Shown piece by piece: positions 45,816 to 54,237 of a DNA stretch of 64,000 nt. Each line of letters begins with the position of its first letter. The first letter of the stretch is position 1. The DNA comes from Ktedonobacter sp. SOSP1-85 (GTDB lineage: Bacteria > Chloroflexota > Ktedonobacteria > Ktedonobacterales > Ktedonobacteraceae). The stretch covers positions 124,001 through 188,000 of the forward strand of contig NZ_BNJI01000001.1 in NCBI RefSeq assembly GCF_016587415.1. The letters run 5' to 3'. Position numbers and translations under genes: made by a program. Under the pieces are notes generated by a model. The model was not told where the DNA came from. It did not search any database and saw only the letters and a program-made list of their open reading frames with translations.

Positions 45816-47117
45816 ATGACTGCACTTCGCATTTTTATAGGCTATGAGCCAGCAGATAAAACTTTTGCAACAAAACTTACCATCGATCTTCAAGCTTATG
45901 GTGCCGAGATTACGACGGACAGTACTGACATTCATGACACGGCCTTCGAGCAGTTTCTCAACGAGAAGTTGCCGCAGTCCCAACAACTTATTGTAGTACA
46001 GACGCCAGAAGCCTTCCAATCGCCGCGCATGCAAGCGATTGTGGATACCGCACTCAAGCATGTGCAAGAGGGCCGGATGGCAGGTGTGTTATTCGTGATT
46101 GCTCGCACTTTCGACGAAGCGGAGGAACAAACAGCTCCCCTTGCGTCAGCCATGGCGGCGTCTGGTTTCGATGCAAGCCAGGATTATCCAAGAGCGTTGG
46201 CAAGGCTCCGTCTGTATTTGGGCCTCACAGATACCAATGGAGTTTCCTATGCTCCACCACCAGCTTCGCACAGACCGCCCGTAGGCTCCCCAATGCCAAC
46301 AGGGGCTGGGGAAAAGCCCTTTGGTGCTTCTCTCCAGCAAGCCGATGTCAGGGATCGTCCTATTCGCCCTCTACGACGTGCCTATGTACCGCTCCGTTCG
46401 CGGTTCATCCTCTTCTCGCTTGCTCTGGTACTGGTACTGGTGCTTCTCGTTGCAGGTGGAACTGCCTTTCTCCGCTGGAGTCCAGCTTCTGTCAAGTCGC
46501 CTCCTTCGACTCCCACAACGCTGGCGGCTCCCACAACGCCGGCACCTATCGATGCCACCAAGCTCACACCAGTGCAATTGTACGATGCAGTGACAAGCCG
46601 TCCGGCATTCTATCGTTCTGATTTGGGTCAACAGGATAAGGCTAACTGGGATCAGGGAAATCGATGTCAGTTTACGGGCAGTGCTTATCAGGCTTCTATG
46701 CCAGCGCAAAGAAGCATTGGTTTACAGACATGTTTTGAGCGGACCTTTCTCTTCTCCGATTTTGCTTTTCAGGCGCGGATGACAATCCTCTCTGGGACCA
46801 ATCACGATGGCGGCGGACTCCTTTTCCGTGCTCAGAATGGGGACTACGGCTACCGCTTTCATGTTGGTATCGATGGATCGTATGACCTGACCGATACGAG
46901 CCAGACTATCTTACATGGTATCGATCCTGCGCTCAAGCACACGACGCTCCTCACAGTCATAGCTCAGGGGCCACTGATTTTTCTCTATGTCAACAAGCAA
47001 CTTCTTGCACAGACCCGCGATACCTTTTCAGCTAAAGGCCAGCTTGGCTTTATGGCCGTTTCCTTTTCACAGAGCACGAGCGTCACCTTGACCAATGCAC
47101 AAGTCTGGACGCTTTGA
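45816..47117 (+). CDS. TIR-like domain, transmembrane segment and lectin-like outer domain
   Basis: 433 residues; start ATG 5 nt after the EccC stop region. The N-terminal about 130 residues look like a TIR (toll/interleukin-1 receptor) domain: RIFIGYEPADKTFATKLTID, then ITTDSTDI, LIVVQTPEAF and ending ARLRLYLGL. A proline-rich linker, a membrane helix (FILFSLALVLVLVLLVAGGT) and a Pro/Thr-rich spacer lead to a C-terminal about 190-residue beta-rich domain. Its outline (RFHVGIDGSYDLTD; HTTLLTVIAQGPLIFLYVN; GQLGFMAVSF; TLTNAQVWTL) resembles LamG/concanavalin-like or DUF1080 sugar-binding folds. The TIR NADase Glu is not identified. Likely membrane component or sensor of the secretion locus; inferred from position. 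Confidence 0.75.
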   Translation: MTALRIFIGYEPADKTFATKLTIDLQAYGAEITTDSTDIHDTAFEQFLNEKLPQSQQLIVVQTPEAFQSPRMQAIVDTALKHVQEGRMAGVLFVIARTFDEAEEQTAPLASAMAASGFDASQDYPRALARLRLYLGLTDTNGVSYAPPPASHRPPVGSPMPTGAGEKPFGASLQQADVRDRPIRPLRRAYVPLRSRFILFSLALVLVLVLLVAGGTAFLRWSPASVKSPPSTPTTLAAPTTPAPIDATKLTPVQLYDAVTSRPAFYRSDLGQQDKANWDQGNRCQFTGSAYQASMPAQRSIGLQTCFERTFLFSDFAFQARMTILSGTNHDGGGLLFRAQNGDYGYRFHVGIDGSYDLTDTSQTILHGIDPALKHTTLLTVIAQGPLIFLYVNKQLLAQTRDTFSAKGQLGFMAVSFSQSTSVTLTNAQVWTL

Positions 47118-47145
47118 GGCATGACCCGCAGCGCATTGAATGCAA

Positions 47146-48057
47146 TCAGATAGACCAGGAGGCAAGGTCAGGACATTCAGTAAGGGAAGTAGAAGACCAG
47201 ACCTGATCAAAGAGATAGAGCAGACCCGGACGAATGGACCACAAGGTATTGCGCACCTCAGACCAGCATGACGCTCTATTCGTCTGGAGTTCAGCAGGCT
47301 GAAAAAGCGTCTCGGCTTGATCAGCAACACATGCTCGCACACGAGGATTCCACCAGGTCAATATTTCCGTCAGCAAAATGGCTCCAGCAAAACGATCACC
47401 CTCAGGGCACCACTGCCCTCGTGGTCCAAGATGGTGATGCTGATAGCCAGGAGTACCCCGGCTGTAGAATGGCGGTGGGGGTACTCCTGGAATATACAGA
47501 CCCTCAAGGTCCAGGAATTGGACGCGCTTGAGGTCGGGAGAAAGCCAAATATTTCCACCAGCGATGTCAGAGTGCGCCAAGTGCAGAGACTCAAGCTTCT
47601 GTAGAAGCTGAGCAACCGTCGCGGCAAGGGCGCATGCCTGTTGCAAGGTATAGCGAGCACTCGCAGCTTGATCCAGCATCAACCCTGACCAGGTCTTCCC
47701 AACCAACCAGGGCATTAAGACAGCATATTCCAAATCCGGATAGGTCTTAAGCAGGTCTGGGTATTCAGCCATTGTCAGACAGATGCGATTGGGCATAGAG
47801 AAACCAGGGATATCAGAGGAGCGCCTTACTGTCTCTGTCACACGCGCAATATGTTCACTGCGATATGCAGGTTTTATAAACTTCAAAGCATAGAGGCTCT
47901 TTGTTGTCACATCGCGCACCTGATAGATAAGAGCTTCACCCCCCTCCATTACAAACACAGAATCGCTCTCATCGGAGAACAAAGGATGGGGGACAAACTC
48001 GAAAGCTCTCTCTCCCACAGCGAGAATCAGGCCAGCAGAAGGACGAAATTTCGCCAT
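47146..48057 (-). CDS. Serine/threonine protein kinase-like protein
   Basis: 303 residues. A kinase fold with lysine K59 (YALKFIK) in the VAIK-like strand, catalytic loop HSDIAGGNIW (His162-Ser-Asp164, Asn169) and a DFG-like FLDLEG (Asp183); the activation segment ends GTPGYQ. The HSD and DLE variants are seen in some atypical kinases, so activity is plausible but not certain. No transmembrane helix, so it differs from the membrane pseudokinase EssB/YukC. It lies last in a minus-strand operon after the VWA gene (15-bp gap) and the PP2C tail. Confidence 0.75.
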   Translation of the reverse strand: MAKFRPSAGLILAVGERAFEFVPHPLFSDESDSVFVMEGGEALIYQVRDVTTKSLYALKFIKPAYRSEHIARVTETVRRSSDIPGFSMPNRICLTMAEYPDLLKTYPDLEYAVLMPWLVGKTWSGLMLDQAASARYTLQQACALAATVAQLLQKLESLHLAHSDIAGGNIWLSPDLKRVQFLDLEGLYIPGVPPPPFYSRGTPGYQHHHLGPRGQWCPEGDRFAGAILLTEILTWWNPRVRACVADQAETLFQPAELQTNRASCWSEVRNTLWSIRPGLLYLFDQVWSSTSLTECPDLASWSI

Positions 48058-48072
48058 CGCTTACACTCCTGC

Positions 48073-48843
48073 CTACTTGAGCTGCGTTGCCGTTGAAATG
48101 GCAAAGGCAAGCCGCACAAGCTCTGTGTGAGTGCCCGGAAAGAAAAGAGCGGCACCTGGCTGCATACTATAACCATAATTATTGATATTCTGGCGATAGG
48201 TTTCGGGGAGAGGAGAAGAGAGTTGCAAGAGAAAGCGGGCGTACTCATTGGTCAACTGTTTTGGTTTGCTCACACCGGGCCATTGACTCCAATCCTCAAC
48301 AGGAGACCGGAGCATATTGTCCGCGACATAGACATTTTCTACCAGAACCGGGCCATCTTCTACAGCCATGGCCTGTATACGGCGCACAACGGGAACCGGG
48401 GAGCTCATCGTAATTAAGGCATCGGTTAAGTGGCAAACAATAGGAGCAGGGCTGGTCTGAAGATTCGCGAGATGTTTTTGTAGTAAGGTCTCTACTGCTG
48501 TGAAACCTGCTGCCGTATCTGTCTCGCCATCAGCACTGATGACTGGAATGCCATGTTTTACCAGATCTGGAAGATCACAAATCCCATCGAGCACATCCAC
48601 AACTTCAGTACTATAGGCAATGATTGCAATTTTATAACGCGGTAGCACAATCCCATCACGCATCGAACGACGAACCATATCTTTTATCGCTTCGCGTAGC
48701 GCCTGATTCACAATATTTATTTTTGTTGTGGCACCGCAAGAATCGTTCATGGAATAGCTCGCATCTATCAGATAAACCACGAGAGCAGGTGTCAGGAATG
48801 TTGCGGGCTGAGTATAGAACATATCTCTTAATCTCCTATTCAT
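48073..48843 (-). CDS. von Willebrand factor A-domain protein (TerY-like)
   Basis: 256 residues, almost entirely one vWA fold with a full metal-ion-dependent adhesion site: D27-A-S29-Y-S31 (YLIDASYSM), a Thr near 110 (GETDTAAG) and an Asp in HLTDAL. The size and shape fit TerY-type vWA proteins. In TerY-P systems a vWA protein, a PP2C phosphatase and a kinase are encoded together; here all three are next to one another on one strand. Its role is likely as a protein-binding switch. Intact. Confidence 0.82.
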   Translation of the reverse strand: MNRRLRDMFYTQPATFLTPALVVYLIDASYSMNDSCGATTKINIVNQALREAIKDMVRRSMRDGIVLPRYKIAIIAYSTEVVDVLDGICDLPDLVKHGIPVISADGETDTAAGFTAVETLLQKHLANLQTSPAPIVCHLTDALITMSSPVPVVRRIQAMAVEDGPVLVENVYVADNMLRSPVEDWSQWPGVSKPKQLTNEYARFLLQLSSPLPETYRQNINNYGYSMQPGAALFFPGTHTELVRLAFAISTATQLK

Positions 48844-48937
48844 CCATCCTTATATACTTAGTACAGGCTGCCACAAACAAGAAGCGAGCTTTGTGGCCCT
48901 CGTCTGGCCTTCTACCTTACATCAGAGTACTTCGCAT

Positions 48938-49189
48938 TTATGGCAGGGAGTACTTAGAAGGCAGGAACGTACCGGGTTGCTGGGAAGGAGGGAGAAGCGT
49001 AGTGACCAGCGCGCTGATGTCAATGATCGATACCTGGGCAACAGCCGCAGAAATGTTGTTCAGACCCCTACCTTGCAAGGCCAAGAAGACGATCTGCTCT
49101 GAAGAAAGAGTCGCATCTTGCAAAAGGGCTTCTATGAGAGGAGGACAAGTCATCTCCAACAAGCCATCAGAACAGAGCAGCAGCACATC
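48938..49189 (-). pseudogene. C-terminal remnant of a PP2C-type phosphatase
   Basis: About 84 codons with the last motifs of a PPM/PP2C phosphatase: DVLLLCSDGLLEM (metal-ligand Asp), then IVFLALQGRGLNNISAAVAQV, equivalent to the D/N-N-I-[ST] motif (here NNIS). The catalytic N-terminal two thirds are absent: upstream of 49189 the frame is unrelated. So the triad has lost its phosphatase, or the gene was separated by rearrangement. Encoded 95 bp upstream of the VWA gene. Confidence 0.7.
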
Positions 49190-49385
49190 TTTCAGAAAGA
49201 TAATATAGGGGATGCACAAGTTGGCTGTGCATTTCAAAGCACTCATTCCTTTCTTTCATCCGCAAGGATGGAGACCCGTTTATCGAGCTCCCATAGCCAC
49301 TTGAGCATGTGTAGTGACACTCCGCCGGCGATCTCCCCTTCACGCTTTTCGGGAAAACCGAAAAGCCGCAGCGCAGCACCAGGCC

Positions 49386-49414
49386 TTGACAGTATGTTGT
49401 ATATACACTATACT
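49386..49414 (+). promoter_or_regulatory. Strong promoter/operator of a broken MarR gene
   Basis: TTGACA (49386-49391), exactly 17 bp, TATACT (49409-49414). The spacer contains TGTATATACA, a perfect 10-bp palindrome within a longer dyad that would suit MarR binding. The start codon at 49425 is only 10 nt after the -10 box, so the transcript is nearly leaderless. Confidence 0.7.
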
Positions 49415-49424
49415 GGAGACCAGG

Positions 49425-49816
49425 ATGATGAGCACTGAGACTGAGACAGCCGATACCGGCGTGGTTGGCGGGATCACTCGTCATTGCCTACTGACGCGCA
49501 CACGCCGAATATCGCGCATCATCACCAATATGTATGATCAGGCACTTCGGTCTCACGGCGTCAATGCTCCGCAGTTCTCGTTGCTCGTGCTTATTGCGAG
49601 GCTTGGAGGAGCAAGTCGTGCTGAGATCGGACGTGCCAACTACCAGGCAGAGACAATATGACGAAAGGAACCATCGTTGGGTTGCTAAACCGCCTGGAGG
49701 ATCGCCGGTTAGCCGAGCGGCAGACCGACCCGCAGGATGGCCGCATGCATGTGACCTCTCTGACCGAACAATGCGCTGGGCTGGCCGCACACGCAGTAAC
49801 GGAGCATGAAGCATGA
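49425..49816 (+). pseudogene. MarR-family regulator with one frameshift
   Basis: Frame 1 encodes the N-terminal helices and the recognition-helix region (RISRIITNMYDQALRSHGVN, FSLLVLIARLGGASRAEIGR) up to 49645, then a shift. The second frame (TKGTIVGLLNRLEDRRLAER, then DPQDGRMHVTSLTEQ) is the wing and last helix and ends at 49814-49816. Without the frameshift this is a normal MarR protein of about 130 residues. Pseudogene or sequencing error, not decidable from one sequence. Confidence 0.8.
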
Positions 49817-49923
49817 GTTTCTGCGTGTCTGGAGGGGTAATTCCCCTGAGAATCAACAGATGCTCTATCATCCGGTATGTATGTTTGATTGTGCTCTTGG
49901 ACCGGGATGTTTTTTTTGCACAT

Positions 49924-50117
49924 GTGGTTTACATGTAAACCACTTTGCGCAGGGAATCGCATTACTAGCACATAGCCAGCGCTGGCTATGTGAGCGAGAT
50001 GATGAGGGGATGTACCAGCACACTCGCAGACCACAAGAAGATTTCTTGTGAGCATGGCAGAAAACGGATTGATACACATCTGTTCTTCGCTCTTTCGACT
50101 GGCGAAAGTCGAAAGAG
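49924..50117. repeat. Cluster of four perfect dyads
   Basis: Four short perfect inverted repeats follow one another with no gene: GTGGTTTACATGTAAACCAC (49924-49943); a 24-bp palindrome with arm CACATAGCCAGC (49969-49992); CACAAGAA-GAT-TTCTTGTG (50032-50050); and CTCTTTCGACT-6 nt-complement (50090-50117). Interpretation open: structured RNA, operators, or recombination site. Confidence 0.7.
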
Positions 50118-50286
50118 TTGCATGTTGAAGTAAAAGCAGAATGAAGGTTTTTTATGACTTACAGTAATGCAAAGATGTACAGTGATCCACAGGATGTCTA
50201 TACCGAGGTGGCAGTATTATATACGGTTGTGTTGCAAGAATGATGAAAAAAATAAGATGAGCAGAGAATGTCTCCCTTTGTTCTGT

Positions 50287-51776
50287 TTAGGCAACCTCTC
50301 CAAAGAGCCTGGTAACCAAGGCAACCAGACCTTTCACGTCTCCTTTGTTTACCCCTTGTAGCTGTCCTTTTCGCATCATGTTCATCATCTCGAATCCTTG
50401 CAGTGTTCGCCAGGCCGTCTCGAACGAGAAGAAACCCATCCCCGGCTTCACCAACCGTTTGATGAAGCGATGGTCTTGTTCAATCAGATTATTGAGATAC
50501 TTGACCTGCCGTAATGCGCAGTGTTCAGGAAGGTACCTTTCTGCTTTCAACGCAGCAAAGGCTTTGGGGTAGGCGGCGTTTTTGTCCACGTTGATGATGC
50601 GTGGTTCGCTGCAATGAGGGGCGGCAAGTGTTTTCAGCAAGAAGCGCTTGGCGGCTTCCCCATCCCTGGTCGAACTTAGTACGAAGTCGAGTGTATTGCC
50701 CTGCGAGTCAACGGCTCGATAGAGATAGATCCATTCCTTCTTGAATTGGATAGGGACACGGCGCAGTATGCTTCTTACGAAGCATCTGTTTCCGCATCCC
50801 CTCCGCCGAACCCGCCGTGCAACTCGTCGCTGCAACGGGCTCTCCGCGGTCTTTTGTTCTTTCTTAGGGTAATCAAACGGTCCTACGTATCCAGACCTCT
50901 CACCCCTCCTTGAACGAGAACCGCTGCCATCCTTCCCCGCAGTCCAGTCATTAGCTGGCTTTCAAAGGGTACTATGATGGCTCTGACTGATGATCTCTCC
51001 ATCGGATGCAGCTATCTTTGCCTGTCTCGCAAGTGTTACAGGCGAAGAGATCACCTCTCACAAGTTTGGACCCTGACATCCTACGATGACCTTTGGGTGG
51101 CTCCTTTAGGCCGAATACAGACACGTCTCGTCTGCCGTGGAAGGGAGGCGCGTTTCTACCCCTGTAACATCGCCTCTTGCTGAAAAAAAACAAAACCAAC
51201 GTTTTGGTGTAATCAAAGCGTACACCATACCTCCCACTCACGGTTGTCCCTTGTGGGGCGACTCTCCCCTCACCGTGTGGACCTTAACGACCCGTCAAAC
51301 AGAGCTTTCTTACGTCACCCAGTTTCATCTTTGGCTAGCAAACCGAGTGAGGAGAGAGAGTTTTCTCCTCTCGTCCACATTGTCCAGGCAGCTCTTTCAC
51401 CTCCGACTGCTCAACCGGAAGCTACGCCTGTAGCCATCAGGCTTTTGGGGGAAAGCCTGAATCCTACCAAAGAAGAAATCTCCTTTGCTTCAGATAATGT
51501 CAGTAGCCAAGTTCTTGTCGCACCTTTGATGTACGTTTCATCAACCCTCCAGGAGTCAGTCGTCATTTGGAGACGCGGACGGCAGCGCTTCTCAAGCTCC
51601 GGGGCATAGCGTTGGACCCAACGATAGATCGTCGTGTGGTCGACCGAAAGCCCCCGCTCAGCCATCATTTCTTCCAAGTCCCGGTAGCTCAAAGCATAGC
51701 GGAGGTACCATCGTACGCACAGGAGAATAATATCGGATTGGAAGTGACGCCATTTGAATGGATGCTGATCTGTCAT
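50287..51776 (-). CDS. IS6-family transposase, interrupted by a group II intron
   Basis: Exon 1 is 51776 down to 51524, with HTH and first catalytic Asp: FKWRHFQSDIILLCVRWYLR, then DSWRVDETYIK. Exon 2 is 50759/60 down to 50287: KKEWIYLYRAVDSQGNTLDF (strand of the fold), RIINVDKNAAYPKAF (second Asp region) and LIEQDHRFIKRLVKPGMGF with the catalytic Glu. The two join in frame as ETYIKVQFKKEW when the intron is removed, apart from a one-base ambiguity at the 3' splice site. Without splicing the gene is broken, so its activity depends on the intron. Confidence 0.85.
50760..51523 (-). ncRNA. ORF-less group II intron inside the IS6 transposase gene
   Basis: About 763 nt read on the minus strand. 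Starts GTGCGAC (GUGYG rule) at 51523. Domain V of 34 nt at 50851-50818: AGC triad, a two-nt CG bulge and a closed loop, followed by GGCGGAGGGG. Ends CCCTA(T) at 50760/50761 so that the transposase frame is restored. No protein-coding ORF inside. Unlike the intron at 23897 in primary sequence. Confidence 0.85.
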
Positions 51777-51841
51777 AACGAGGCCCTCTTTTGCTCTTTT
51801 CTCTCAAATTTAGCGATCTGCTTACTTCTTGCAACATAACC

Positions 51842-52051
51842 GGTGAGACCAAGATCATGAAACAATGCACTAATATACAGCAGCTCAGGATCGTACATCA
51901 GTTTCTCTTGACGACCGAAGAGTGATCCAAAGAGGAATACCCGGTGCGAATGGTTCCACAAGAGTGAACTGCCATATTCGTGAAGCAGATCTGCGGCATC
52001 CTTTGCCAATTGACTATCCGGAACGATGATACTAGCAATGTTTTTTGTCAT
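51842..52051 (-). pseudogene. N-terminal stub of an HD-domain phosphohydrolase
   Basis: 70 codons closely resembling the first 70 residues of the intact HD protein at 37456-38094 (WNHSHRVFLFG; ISALFHDLGLT). It ends exactly at the border of the IS6 element; the rest is not found on the far side, so DNA was lost. AAGGAG 10 nt before the ATG. Confidence 0.8.
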
Positions 52052-52340
52052 ATGACCATGCTCCTTTGGATTTGCCCCACATCCAGGCTCAGTTTTTTAA
52101 AAGCGTCCTGAGCTTGTGGGGTGGCTTTTGCACGAAGAGAACGCAACACTCGTTTGCTGAAACTGAGAACATTGAAGATACTCTGGCAATCATGCTGCTT
52201 GCAGCGCGATATTCCTGGCTTTTTTGCGCGAACCTCCTCCAGCACATACAATTGCTCCCCATATTGCTCTGCCCGCTTCTATTTTTGGAACACAACCGTT
52301 TCTGAAAAGAAGCGTTTCCTGGCTCTGGCACCTTCTCTAT
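52052..52340. other. Upstream region of the HD stub
   Basis: About 290 bp. It does not match the 263-bp region upstream of the intact HD gene. A minus-strand frame (YVLEEVRAKKPGIS, KRVLRSLRAKA) has protein-like composition but no recognisable family. Confidence 0.35.
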
Positions 52341-53819
52341 TCATCCCCTTGGCAATACCGTACGGAGTCTTTTAAGGGGAAGCATCACATGAAAGGTTGA
52401 TCCATTCCCAGCCTCACTCTCCACCTGTATTGTACCTCCATGATGCCTGACAATCTCCGCCACAATGTAGAGTCCCATCCCCAGGCCTGGGACCGCCCGC
52501 TGGCTCAGGTCAGAGATACGATAGAAGCGTTCAAAGATTTTCTCGTGTAGTTCCTGCGGAATGCCAATGCCGTGATCACGCACGCTGACCGTGACGGCCT
52601 CACTGGAAACATGGCAATCAATCTCAATCGTGGTGGCGCTAGGAGAATACGTGATCGCATTGCTGATCAGATTGATGAAGACCTGTTCGAGACGCCCTTT
52701 ATCTCCGATGAGCGTGCATGGGATGGTCCCACGCACCACGATGGGATGGGTCGCACTCACTTGCTGCATGGTATCCGCAACCTCAGAGAGCAATGCCTCC
52801 AGATCTACTGGCTCCTGAACATATTCAAGCTTCCCCGCCTGGATTCTGGATCCATCAAGCAACTCTTTTATCAGGCGTTCAAGGAGCTTCACTGATCCCT
52901 CCGCCTTTGCGAGCACCGCAGCCGCTTCATGATATCCTTGTTTCATCAGGCGTGTTTTTGCCAGTTGGATCCGCATTTTCACGGCGGTCAGCGGTGTCTT
53001 AAGCTCATGGCTTGCCATACTCAGAAAGTTCTCTTTGCGCTGCTCCAGCTCTTTGCGTGCGGAATTATCCAGCACAAAGTAGATACTTTGAGATGGGTCA
53101 TATGGGAAGACGACGCCTCCTACGAGCACGGGCAGATGGCTGCCATCCTTACACACGTACTCTTTCTCATAAGGCTGCATTGACTGATAGTGTGCGAGTT
53201 CCTGATGAGCTTGCCGGGTACGATCAAGATCCTCTGGCGCTGTGATGTGAACCCAGTTTATCCTTCGCTGAAGCAGATCTTCTCGGCTATATCCAGTCAT
53301 CCGCAAAAAGGTATCATTGGCTTCCACAATTTCTTCCCCTTCTGCGACGATGATTCCGATAATATTCGAATCTACCAAGGCACGCACTCGCTCCTGGCTC
53401 TGGCACAAGGCTTCCTCTCTCCATTTCTGCTTCTCGATATCGGTACTGATGCCGAGCCAGTGGGTGATCTGCCCTGCGGTATCACGTACTGGGAGCGCAC
53501 GAGCCAGAAACCAGCGATAGGTCCCTGCTTGACCATCCCTGAGCCGAAATTCAGCCTCATAGGGGTCCCCTGTTTCGAACGCATGTTGTCGCAGAGCCAG
53601 CGTCCGTTCAAGATCCTCGGGATGCACAAATTGGCGCCACCCATCATCCCGTAACTGCTCAAAGTTGGCTTGCAATAAACGGCAACCCCAAGCATTGACA
53701 TATTCGATCCGACCATCTGGCTGTGCTGTCCAAACCAGTTCTGGAATGGTCCTCAAGAACGTTGAAAGGTCAAGAGGTGGTACGAGCGAGGCACCCGTTG
53801 GAGATGTGTCATTAAGCAT
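52341..53819 (-). CDS. PAS-domain sensor histidine kinase
   Basis: 492 residues, cytoplasmic. Two PAS domains with PAC-like ends (about 15-130: IPELVWTAQPDGRIEYVNAW; about 135-255: VDSNIIGIIVAEGEEIVEAN), then HisKA dimerisation with the phospho-accepting His in SMASHELKTPLTAVKMR, and a HATPase_c domain (N box LISNAITYSP, G1 DHGIGIP, G2 GLGMGLYI). It senses a soluble signal or redox/light cue, and passes phosphate to a response regulator not encoded nearby. Ends at LPRG. Intact; orphan kinase. Confidence 0.92.
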   Translation of the reverse strand: MLNDTSPTGASLVPPLDLSTFLRTIPELVWTAQPDGRIEYVNAWGCRLLQANFEQLRDDGWRQFVHPEDLERTLALRQHAFETGDPYEAEFRLRDGQAGTYRWFLARALPVRDTAGQITHWLGISTDIEKQKWREEALCQSQERVRALVDSNIIGIIVAEGEEIVEANDTFLRMTGYSREDLLQRRINWVHITAPEDLDRTRQAHQELAHYQSMQPYEKEYVCKDGSHLPVLVGGVVFPYDPSQSIYFVLDNSARKELEQRKENFLSMASHELKTPLTAVKMRIQLAKTRLMKQGYHEAAAVLAKAEGSVKLLERLIKELLDGSRIQAGKLEYVQEPVDLEALLSEVADTMQQVSATHPIVVRGTIPCTLIGDKGRLEQVFINLISNAITYSPSATTIEIDCHVSSEAVTVSVRDHGIGIPQELHEKIFERFYRISDLSQRAVPGLGMGLYIVAEIVRHHGGTIQVESEAGNGSTFHVMLPLKRLRTVLPRG

Positions 53820-54237
53820 AGCGTGGTCTTGTTCCCTTTCACGTGCCCAATCCCTTGTGTGAATGAAGCGTTCTTACCCTTCCTCTTACATCGTATACTT
53901 CAACGTCCTCCCCCAACATTTTCGCCATCAGAGCCATTGTCACGAGGCATGGTCATCGGCGTGAAAAACAAGGTGTATGAGAGAGAGGAGACGCAAACGC
54001 ATGGAAAAAACACCCTGATTAGGTTGCTCTTTCCCCAGGACATCTCGCGAAAGCAGCTCTCATGGAAAGTACTAGCAGCCCAGTGCTTCTGTTTGTGCCA
54101 GCTCTATGTCCGGTTGGCTGGAAAGAGCGTAAAGAGGGAACCTCAACGGATTCCATCTCCGACAAACAGGACAGGAATGTGGTCTGTCAGGGCCATGCTT
54201 CTTTGTTTCTTTTCCCCACTGCGCAAGGAGCATGCTC
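53820..54237. other. Intergenic region between kinase and AraC regulator genes
   Basis: About 420 bp with no supported gene; both neighbouring genes are on the minus strand. I see no clear motif. Confidence 0.4.

Larger units (their letters stand above)
50225..51841 (-). mobile_element. IS6-family insertion sequence carrying a group II intron
   Basis: 17-bp terminal inverted repeats (GGTTGTGTTGCAAGAA at left; GGTTATGTTGCAAGAA at right in reverse complement, one mismatch). Total 1,617 bp, about 760 bp of which is an inserted intron, so the bare element is about 855 bp, right for IS6. It cuts off the 3' half of the HD-domain gene at 51842. No 8-bp target duplication was found. Confidence 0.85.
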
